From Luidia sarsii (lineage: Eukaryota; Echinodermata; Asteroidea; Paxillosida; Luidiidae), in assembly GCA_949987565.1 (NCBI GenBank), contig OX465107.1, forward strand, positions 24,215,367 through 24,279,366: a stretch of DNA of 64,000 nt, written 5' to 3'. Under the pieces are notes generated by a model, which was given only the letters and a program-made list of their open reading frames with translations, was not told the origin of the DNA and did not search any database. Each line of letters starts with the position of its first letter. Position 1 is the stretch's first letter. The position numbers and the translations under genes were made by a program. Shown here piece by piece: positions 1 to 10,500 of this stretch.

Positions 1-3000
1 ATAAGGCGAAAAGCGAGAGGGAAATTAATTTAGTTACTATTATGTATATTTATCATTTATTAACTGTGGCGGTGTGTGCAGCAGTGAAGATTCGCCCAAA
101 CACAAACTAGTTACCATCAGAAATGTCTAGTTAAAACTCTTAAGCCTTTGGGGAGTGTGTCTTCTTCTAAATCCACCACTGAGACGAAATATAAGCTATG
201 ATTATTATTCATGGAATGGTTTAGAGTTATGTTTAACAAACACGTTTAAACCAAATGCTAATGTATATATATACTGGGACTGAGATCCCACGAATTAGCG
301 GTAAAGCTGTGTGGGTCGGTATCTCGGCTTGGTGTATTTTACAGCAAGTGTTAATTTCGTGCAGTGATCTTATTTACTTCAAACTTAACACTCTAGGCAC
401 TTGCATCCATTTTCACAAGGACATGGTCTCGAGAGATTTTGGGACGACGCGATGTCTTCGTCAGTGCTTTTTTTGCGGAAAAAAACCCCACCCACATTGA
501 ATTGCCCCTGATGATAATATGTCTGTTGATACTTTCTTTTCGTGGCCGGCGCCGCAGTTACTCAGGAACGGCCGTGGGTGTAGCCTAATCTGAAACTAAT
601 AACCTTCAAAACTGTAAAGCCGGGTAAAAGTGACGAAAAACGTAAACAGATTACTAGGCACCGTGATATTAAAAATTGTTCTGTTTGCCAAAGTGCAACG
701 CGCATTCATGAATTCCTAAATATCTTCGTCTGGTATGTCGTTTTCATCATAGTGGAAGTTTGTTTTGAGGACGAAATCAGTCTGGATTTACGTTATCGCG
801 AAAAGCCCTACCCCTTTACCCAACACAAATCATTATTTGTTTGCTTTCGAGAAAGGTCGTTCATTGGTGTGTATAGATCATTCATGACCTTCTTTTAGAT
901 TGGCGTCAGATGGGGGCGATCTCGTTCCATGCAGAGAGCTCCGTTGTCTCGTCTCTCTGCCTTTAAATATCGTCCGTTGGCGCTGGGCGTGCTAATCAGT
1001 GTTAGCGTCAGACCACATGACGGCGTGCCCATAAGCCAGCAGCGTGACAAGACATCCTCATGTTCGATCAAGGCACGTCCAATTAGCGGGTGGAATCATC
1101 ATTTCGTTTTATAGGTCTCGGTTCCCGCCTACCCATCCTTCTCCCCCGCCAAAAAAAATAAAAAATAAATGAAGGCCGAGTGGAAGGTGGCCGAGGTTCC
1201 AGGGGGCGCCGGCTGTTCGTCTGCGTTCCAATTGGTATGGAAGGCGCGATCCGAAGGGAAGGAGAAATTCGGGGAATCGAATTCCTGTCGATCAGATCTT
1301 TTATTAATACCCGGCACCGAAGCTTAATACCAACTCTCACTCCGTCTTTAATTAGTGCATAAGCTGTGGCGGGAATTTAGTCTGGATAAGTAATGGCCTG
1401 GAGTTGGGTAACCCTGTGGCTTGGAAGGGAGGGAGAGAGGTAGAGAGAGAGAGAGTGTCCCCCACCCCCACAATCTGAACAGGAAGTGACGCTAACTTGC
1501 CATCTTGTCGTCTCAAATGAGCCGTTGCCATGCCGACTCGGCGATCAATTCCGTTTGTAAAATGCCATTTGCGATGGGCCCAGCCGATCCCTCTGATCAG
1601 AAGGATAATGCGAATCATGCAGGCATAACTACACCGTGTTAGGTGGTTACGTGGAAATGCCATGGCGACGAATTCTGTCTCGTTATTCTGTCTCTGGCGG
1701 GACTAAGATCATGCAATTTGTTTTCCAAAATCGAATCATGAAATATTCCGTCCGCTTGTGTGGGCAATTAAAGTACAAGACTGATGATCTCACATAACAG
1801 GCAGTGTCAAAAGATCAGCATTTACCAGTTCAGAGTGGCTGGACAGAACGCTCATATCAAACTGGCTTTTAGGGCTTTAAAACCTGTTAAAAAAAATAGC
1901 ATTGGTATAGATTAAAATTTTAAATGATTGGTTGTTCGGTGATATTAGGGTCCCGCCCGGCCACCGTACATTTCCGCACGTTGAGCCGTGCAGCGACTGT
2001 GATTCGTCATGGAATAATAATAATTATTATAATAACAACCAAGTTTTGTTTGGGAAACTCGAGTTGTACTTCACATGACATGGCTTCGATCACTGACTGT
2101 ATTAATAAATGGTGTTCAATAAAATCAAATATACGTTTAAAAAATACCGATACTTACTGGCGTAAAGGCCCTGGTTGTTTTTGGTTGGCTTGTGTGTTTC
2201 TTGCAAATACTTAATTAAAAGACGGGAAAATTGACAGTAGAATAGTAATAGTTTTATATTGATGGTTTCGTCTGGGATGATGGATACGTTCGATTAGAAT
2301 ACGTAATGGCCTACATTGGATGTCACGACTAGGAGTTTACCCGGGGAAAGCCACCCGAACGCAAAACATGTGTATGACGTCACGGCGGCCATCTTGGATC
2401 CGTGCCTCGGCAAAAAAGGAAAGGAAAACCTCGACCAAGCTTCAAAATTTCGACCTCAGTTTTCAAACCCGAAACGAAATGCAAAAATAATTGATTATGC
2501 GGCCTGTGGTAATTTCTAAAACGACCAAAGATCGCTGACGACCGACCTATACATGTAATGCAAACTGTGGGTCGGGCGTTGGGTAGGCCCTATACACTAA
2601 CAGGCGAGAGACCCCTGTAACGTTCACACGTTCGTTCTTGCGTACTGCATCATTGAAGACGAGGGGCAGTTGGTATAGAGCCCTGAGAATAAGGCTGGCA
2701 ACTTTGTCCGCACTGCGAGGACTAGAAAGGTAGATTGTGCCAGGATTCAACCCGCCTCCATACCTCCCCACACCTCCTCGTCTCCTCAATCCACAAGCAG
2801 ACAACATGATCACAGACCAGGGATTAAGACGTGCACCTCCCCTAGGCCTGTCTGATTAATGACGGTTGGTGGCGGTATATACGCAGGGAGCATCTACTCG
2901 GCAGGCCTGTGATACATCAACGGCCGAGCGATCATCGCTCGTCCCGTATATATGCTGACGATCCCCAGATATATAATTCACGGCATTCGACGCTGCGGGT

Positions 3001-3854
3001 CCGACTGCTGTCCAGCCTCGCGTTCGTGGTTAATATTGACGAGTGTCGACACCTCTGAGCCGGTGGAGTTTTGTGGAAACAAATTACCCGCTAATACTAC
3101 CCGAGGAAACCACGTTATACCACACATAATTATATATTAATGCATACCAGGTAACGAACTGTCAGTGGCCCTAATTTAGTGAGAAATTGCTGACACAGAA
3201 ACAATGCTGAGGAATGAAATGTCTTCGTGAGTAGATTGGCTTCAATCGCTGGTTTTATAAAGGTAAGGAGTGACTTTTTGGAGGGGGCGTACGTCCGATG
3301 ACTATTTTGTTTGGTTTTTCTATATCAATATTTTTTTTCGTTGGCTATCTCGCAAAGAATCGACGACAGAGGCCCCTTATAAATTCACGGCGATGTCACG
3401 CAATCATTTTCGATTTTCTTCGGTACTTTTTGGGGAGGAAAAGCCTAATGCTCGGATTTTTTTTAACTGACATATCCTGGAAAAATATCGGGTGGAAAGT
3501 GTCGGGGGGAAAAACTGTTTTGCCTCAACAGCTGGTCTGGATTTTGGGACTGTTTTTGATCAACACGATCCAACATGGCTTGATTAACCATCTATATTAG
3601 GCCTACTCCAGCTGATATGTTGACCAAACTTGCTTGAGCATTTTCGAGCGTTTTGATTTGGGAGTTAAAGCTCTGGGTTTGGGTTTATGTACGATAGCGA
3701 ACAGAGGGGACCCTTTGTCGACAGCGATTGAGCAACATATGCATCGAAACTCCCCTCCCCCTACCCTCTACGTAGCCCACTACGTGCACCACAGACTTCA
3801 AGGTACTCCAGACCACACGCCCTCTATACCCAGAAGTCAGTTCGCAACGAAATA
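1..3854. other. No supportable gene, left edge
   Basis: I see no exon with convincing splice sites, no recognisable protein and no repeat shared with the rest of the window. Open frames here are short, have no family resemblance and are at chance level for this base composition. Short A-rich runs and a small AAT-rich stretch near 2.01 kb are the only low-complexity sequence. Confidence 0.5.
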
Positions 3855-4063
3855 AACGCCGTTTTCGAAATGAAGGCTTCGTTTGCTAATATAACAGGCT
3901 TCCAAAAACAAGCGTTTGGCCCCAGTTTCGGCATTGAGAATACCCTGTACCTATCAAGCCAACAAACCTTCAAATTCGGACACAAACCACAACCTGGATT
4001 TTCAGGTTTTGTCTGACGGAAACCTGAGCCCGAGCCTAAGCCATCATTTCGAAAACGGCCATA
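3855..4063. mobile_element. MITE family A, copy 1
   Basis: Diverged copy of a 240-bp element that recurs at 8409 and 10583. It shares the left end CGTTTTCGAAATGAAGG, the internal block AACAAGCGTTTGGCC, the block TATCAAGCCAACAAAC, and a right end that is an inverted version of the left (AGCCTGAGCCCGAGCCTAAG then ATTTCGAAAACGGCC). No transposase frame is present, so it is non-autonomous. It is shorter than the other two copies, lacking part of the left internal region. Confidence 0.75.
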
Positions 4064-7000
4064 GGGCTAGGATCGGGGCAGCTCATCGTATATACAGTAG
4101 ACAAGTATCGTTTCCGGTAAACCGATCCGTCCCCAGTCTGCGTCACGGGAATGGTAGGCGTTGATGGTCCGCGTATGGAATAAACACTCAGGAAATACAT
4201 CGCATCAGTGATGCAAGGTAGAATCCAGCAACTGAGTACCGCGCATATGCCTACCTAGGATCTGTGTCTTACCAAGTTCTGACCAGTTGCTAAGTAATTA
4301 TGTAGTCCTACTTTTGCTTTGTAGATAATGAGCGCTTCGTTTATAGCTATACTGAAAGTGCAAACAGGTCCGGACATAGATAAATCCTCTGGCATTCTGT
4401 CTATAGCCGCTTGAATCGGTGGCGCGAATTTTACTCAAATCTGAATCAGGATTTAGAACAGCATCTCCTCAGAAAACCATCTTCTGGGGGCCAACCCTTA
4501 ATTGTTCTGAAGGGCTTAAGTTCTCGAGAGTTTTCATGAAGGTGCTAGGTGGGGTTGTAGGCCTATATAATTATGAACAAGTAGAATTGCACTGGTATGA
4601 GGGGGCAAGAGGTCTCAGTGGAATTGAATCGTGGTCGCAAGCCATTGCTGCCGTGCTCTCAAGCTGCAATTATTCGCTTCGGTTTCTCATCTCCATCGGC
4701 ACTTCATTAATTAAGGAGGGATTTCCGCCCGAACCCTGTCCGCAAATGGAATTGAAGTCCAACAAGTGAACTTCAGAGCATCGCGGAATGACTGCAAGGC
4801 TAACATAGGCCTTCAATGCACGGAAAGAACTTGCCGATTCACGATAGTTTATCTGCACAGTAAGGACTAACGAACGAACAATGATGAGCTTTTGATGAAC
4901 ATACGATTGAACTCCTCTTTCAAGTGACGTTTACTCGTGAAGGACAGAAGATAAATTAATGGTGCATTAAAGACGTGAGCTCTACTATAGAGCAAAGAGA
5001 TGTCACTGAATGGTATAAGCTGCCCAACACTGGTCCGGATACGGGATCATAGTGCAGTGTATCATCTCACAATGCAGCAATTAGAGGTACTGTAATTAGA
5101 AAAGAAAGCACAATGTGTCTTTTATTCGGCGGTGAAACGTTTTCTGCAGGAGTGACTGAGGGCCCGTATACCGTCTCTGATTGGCGTTCGTCCCTAGGTC
5201 TGTGAGGTTCTCGGTGGAAAAGTGACGATGAAAACTACCGTATGGGACGAGACAAATTATGTACTTCATCCAGCCACCCAACACTGCACGCATGAAGCAG
5301 GCGTGCGATATACCTACACGAGGTTTTGTTTTATTTGCTCATTAACAAGTACCGGTAGCGACCAAGGCTGCCTGGTTAACTTCGCCACTCCATATCATTC
5401 CATCCATTCAGCGACAAGCAGTTTATATCGAAGCCTGAATTGGGTAAATGGCGGCCTTGGTGGAATTTCTCTTTTCCACGTCAGGCCCACTAAATTTTGA
5501 CACTTATCAAAGAGTTCATTTTTTTGGCGTTCTCTGAGCACAGTATACATTTTCATTTTCGAAGCAATCAGCTATAACCTTGTAGTCTTCGCTAACTTCC
5601 CCGGCAAAGTTCATTCCAAGGCCCCACGGGGAAAGAACAAGCCGAGGGAACGGTGGTTCTCTGTCGAAGCACCCGATATCGTCAAAACCGGCGACTTTTG
5701 ATTGACCACGATGTGCTTCGCCGCACGCTGCACTGCGTGATTGGTTGGGAGTGATTCCACTCACATGCGGGCGGCGTGTCAAGTACAATCACCCGGCCCC
5801 GCGTCTAGAGCGAGCGACGGGTGCCAGTAAAAAAAACAAAAAATCACACTTACGGAGTCCCCTTAAGACCATTAATTTGTTCCTCTCCAGTCGGAACTTG
5901 ATTAGATCACGTCAGCCAGCATTTGAACTGCAGTGTGGTAAAGCCCAGGGCGAGCAATCTCTGCTCGGTGTTCGGAGAGAAAATAGAAAAATGCATGAGT
6001 TTCTAACGGTCAAAACAGATACTGACAACAAAGATCTGCGATTACAGAAGTTGAATAGTCTAGGGATTCAATCATGTACTTGTGTGGGGTTTCCGGTGGA
6101 CAGTCCTGAACAGTCTGACATTTAAATACCAAGTCTGAATATCAGAGAGCCGAATACCCGACGGATTTGGACAGCACTTTTAACCCCCCCCCCCCCATAT
6201 ACCCAGACACTGAATTCTTCGTCGATTCTACAAAAAAAACACTGCACTTAAATGCAACTCAATTAATATGGAGACAAACGAATGAATGCTGGAGCCGCCG
6301 ACTTGCGCACGTCACAACAGAGTCATCTGTGAAAATTACAAATTTGCAAGTTCATTGCATCCACCATTTCATTTTTTTTAAAACCTCTAAACAATCAACC
6401 AGACGAGACAAGATAATGTACACAGATAACATGGACAGTGACGCTATCCCAACAGCTCCTATCACAAAAAAAATTATACCAAATGCATGCGGACCAATTC
6501 TAAAAATTTATCAACTGATTCTCCATTAGATACAAGTCATTATATTTTACAGTTTTCAAGAAGCGATTCAGTAGACTTATAAGAACATAGTACACCGATT
6601 TTATAGGCAAACCATATAAAGAGGGAGAAAACATGTATTTGGGGTAAAGTCCTATTCTGTATCACTCGAACCGTTTGATATAGGCCACTAATTATATTCT
6701 TCTAGAAATTCTATAAAATTCCTCCTCACTTTTATCACCCCTACACCGATCCATCCCTTTACTAGTTTCCTCCTGATCACAAGGATAGCTAGGTGGATTC
6801 CCTGACCCAGGAATTGGTCATTATGACTTCTTAGTTAAAAAAAGGTTAAGAAATTCCCCTTCTCTTCCGTGTAGGCCTACAGGCCTATTCGGCTACGAAA
6901 TGATTGAATGCAATTAGGTCGGAAATCGGAATTGAATGTCACATAAACGTGTACGAATTTAGAACAAATAGTAGTGAACGAATTGGCTGATGTAAAAGCA

Positions 7001-7138
7001 CTTTTATCTTCAGTTGTTTTGAGCTGATTCGTATCTTAAATTGAAGCCCAGATGAATGTAAGTGACACCATTTAGCAAGCATCAATCATTCGGCAGACCT
7101 TCAACTTAACCTCGAACAAAAACAGAAGAAATCGCAGT
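4064..7138. other. No supportable gene
   Basis: Unique-looking sequence with no recognisable coding exon. A run of 13 C lies near 6186. The stretch could contain the 3' untranslated end of gene 1, but I found no clear minus-strand polyadenylation signal close to its stop codon. Confidence 0.4.
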
Positions 7139-7337
7139 AATTTATACGCAGTGGCTGTTGTTACGGCAGTCGTCCGTGTGGTTCCCTGACTTCACAGTAT
7201 TTGTCAGGATGTTTAGCTCTTGGAACCAGACTATCAGCTAATAGACTGGTTCAACCAGCCTGCAGTGCTGACATAATACAATCAAGTCAGGGAACCACAC
7301 GGACGACTGCCATAACAACAGCCACTGCGTAATTTAT
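7139..7337. mobile_element. 185-bp MITE with 46-bp inverted repeats and 7-bp target duplication
   Basis: The element runs 7146-7330 between direct copies of AATTTAT (7139-7145 and 7331-7337). The two ends are inverted copies starting ACGCAGTGGCTGTTGTTA and continuing for about 46 bp with one mismatch, so the transcript would form a long hairpin. There is no coding capacity. A 7-bp duplication (8 bp if read as AATTTATA) is compatible with hAT-like or P-like transposases; which one is not decided by the sequence. It lies about 110 bp downstream of the gene 1 stop codon, so it may be in its 3' UTR. Confidence 0.85.
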
Positions 7338-7444
7338 AAGGTCATTGTGGATAATGGTACATTTATAATAGGCATGGTCTGGTTTCCGCCGCTCCCTATC
7401 TATCGTGCGTAACACCGCGTTGACTGGTCCCCAGTGCATGCACT

Positions 7445-7558
7445 TCAGCATCTGCAGCCCACGTTGGGAATGCACGACTCGCCCTTGGTGCAACACTCGG
7501 TCTTGCCGGGCAAATAGCGACAAGTCTGCAGGTCCGCTGGGCACGTCCTCACCACACT
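7445..7558 (-). CDS. Gene 1 exon 6: cysteine-rich C-terminus
   Basis: Begins after a CAG acceptor (7559-7561) in phase 0 and ends with TGA at 7445-7447. It encodes 37 residues with seven cysteines, including the pattern GKTECC, KGESC and VGCRC. The module lies outside the thioredoxin fold and probably forms its own disulfide knot. A second CAG further inside, near 7533, would give a shorter variant in the same frame. Confidence 0.85.
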   Translation of the reverse strand, partial: SVVRTCPADLQTCRYLPGKTECCTKGESCIPNVGCRC

Positions 7559-10500
7559 CTGACGGGGGAAGAAAAATGACAAGCTTACAAACTTACAAGT
7601 TCACAGAAGCCACAGCGTAGCGCCTCGTATCTCCCTCAGGGCATCACAGCTTCCCGTCCGTCCAATGATATGCGCACGCAGCATGCTTAGTTACGACAAG
7701 TGCGCGTGCGCAAAAGCAACACCCCTCGCTTGACCTCTGACACGAGCTGAAGACCGTTCAGTTGCGAAGCGCAGGCCTAAGCGTATGCATGTATTCATTT
7801 CCAACCGCGCCCCTGGGTTTGTCGACCTACCTGAGGCGCCGTCAGCAGAGGGTCAATGACCTTTCGCCAGTCGGCGAGCGTCCACGTGAGTTCAAAGTCC
7901 ACGCGGATGCCGTTGACGAAGACGGTGGGCGTGCCGGATACGCCCCCTGCGAGGGAGACAGACAGAGGGAGGTGCAGACAGAACGAGAGAAAGAGAATCG
8001 TTTCAGTTCCCGAGTTAACGGTTTGGACATGCAGCATTCGGTCGTGGACAAAGGGATATGGGCTTGGCTTCAAAATACACGTGAGCATTATGGGAGGAAC
8101 AAAAGATAACTTCTGAATACCTTTCCTGCTGCTTTGGGGGATTTTAAGAACTGGAGACCATACACAATCAAGAACAAATACATTCTGTGAATATTTGCAC
8201 ATGTTTCAGTGAAGAAAATCAAGTGTTTCATGCGTAGTATAGTTCAATGCAATTTAGTACAGAATGACCGGTAGGAGTATACGTAATGCATTACATGCAA
8301 CTGGCAGCCTAAGCCATAGCCAATGACTCGGGCACGGCTTCAAGTATAAACGCGTATTTAAATGGAAGGCAAGCGAAGAAGATGGACGCTTTGGGTGAGT
8401 TGTCGGCATAGGCCGTTTACGAAATGAAGGCTTAGGCTCGGGCTTGGGATTCGGTCATATTTATCTTACTCGTTATAATATCACAGGCATCTAAAAACAA
8501 GCGTTTGGCCTCAGTTTCTTGGGGAATACCCAATACCTATCAAGCCAACAAACATTTAAATTCGGCAACAAACCAAACCTGGATTACAAGGTTTAGTCAG
8601 ACGGAGATGAAGCCTGAGCCATTTTTGAAGAAGAAAAAACCCGGCCCTAGATGAGCCCCTTACTTGTGCAGGCGTACTTCCACATGACAATAGCCTCTTC
8701 CAGGGACGGGTCCGTCTCCTTGAAGCCCGCCATGATGCTCTCCTTGGGGATGCCGGTATTGGTGAACACCTCCTCAGCAAGCATGCTGGAGACGAGAAGA
8801 GAAATTCGGCCGATTCGAATGGGAAACTCACTTCACGTCCCCTCATGGGAACGACTGCAAATCACCGAGTGGAAATCGAGATGAAAACAACAGGCTGGCC
8901 GTTTGCATAAAATAATGCTTGAAACAAAGAACGTGAAAGGATCGGTGTCTGAAATTTTTTTAGAGAGCCTATAGATCCACCGGTTGTCAAAGGTTGGACA
9001 GTCGGTGTGGTTTAGGCGCCAGTCTTTCTAATGAATATGACAACACGTGGTTAAGTGGATACTTCATAAGCGCCTTGTTAATGGGTCTACCAGTACTGCG
9101 CACTGGATTGATATGAACAGGGGAATTAGTGTACGAGCCCTGGGAAGGAGGAGGGAAAATGTAGGGTGGGTTTGGGGTCATTGGTTCAACTATGATTCCA
9201 CTGAGATTGTCCCTGATGGCAATTTAAGTCAGGCTAATGCTAAGAGTGAAATTCCTGGTTGTGAGTGACCGCCAAATGAAAACTTTTGAGCTGCGCTCAC
9301 GTGCATTGGCATACAAGAAACTCGTGGATACGAATTCATTTGTGGTTGCGAACAACTCAACGCTTTTGTTATGGGACGTTTGGTGTAATCACGCTATGGG
9401 TCGTTCTGAAACCACTACTTGAGGTAAGATGCTTCCGTGCCCCCAACAACGCAAAAGGGAAACACGTTCTGATAACGACTCACTCATGGAGGGTGGACTC
9501 GTTCTTCAGGAAGATAGCGTTATTGTAGAACTCGCTCTGGTGGCGGAAAATAGCGTCGAACCAGGTATACACCTTGGGGTTCTCTTCGTTCCTGGCGATG
9601 TAAGAAGCCTGCGGTGCACCAAAAGTAATGGTTGGCATATTAGCACATTTAAACTAATGAAAGGCATATTTTTTTATGATTATGAGAAATGTCTTGCAAG
9701 GATAGGAACATAAGACCTTTTTGTAAATACAAACAATTGTTGCAAACTGCTCACTGACTAAATGACCTGCAATACATAAATCACAAAAGTTAGAGGGCCT
9801 GACGTTTCGATCCTAGCAGGACCTTTCTCAAAGGCAAAGTCTTTATTATGGAAATCAATGGGGTCGACAGATTCCGCCCATTGCGATTGGCCGTTGCGTT
9901 GCAAACTCTTGAGGGCGCACTATAATAAATTGTGAATCGCGCGTATCGGGGAACTGACACGGCGACTCCTGGGTCGTGACGTCATGCAAGGAGTGCCTAT
10001 CAAGGATCTTATAGCGCTTGAAGCGCAGGATAGCCTTCTCTTGCGAGATTACACGCACCTGGATGAAGTACGCACTGGGCGCCATTTTAGTAAGCAAAGT
10101 CGCACACATTCTTTCCATTTTGTGGTCACATCACATCACATTCACATTCTGTTCAATTCACGCATCCAAAGTTAGTATCTTTGTTATTGTTCGTGACTCT
10201 CGCTTCATTTTCGGAGCACTGAAAGCAAACGACAGATTCCGTTGCTTACTAAAATGGCGCCCAGTGCGTACTTCACCTTTTGCTCGGAGTAGTCCATCTT
10301 GCGTGGCTTTGCGCGTTATAAGATCTTTGGTCGTTACGCCCTGCAAGGAGTGCCTATACCTTACAGCCACATTACTTGCTGCTGTTCACTGGATTAGACC
10401 CTGGTCATAATACGGTGGAGCAGGAAGGACTGCATCCCCCTTGTTTGAAGTCTTACCCAGGCTGCCGGGAAGGCTGCCCTGTGGTAGGGAAGTGGAAACA

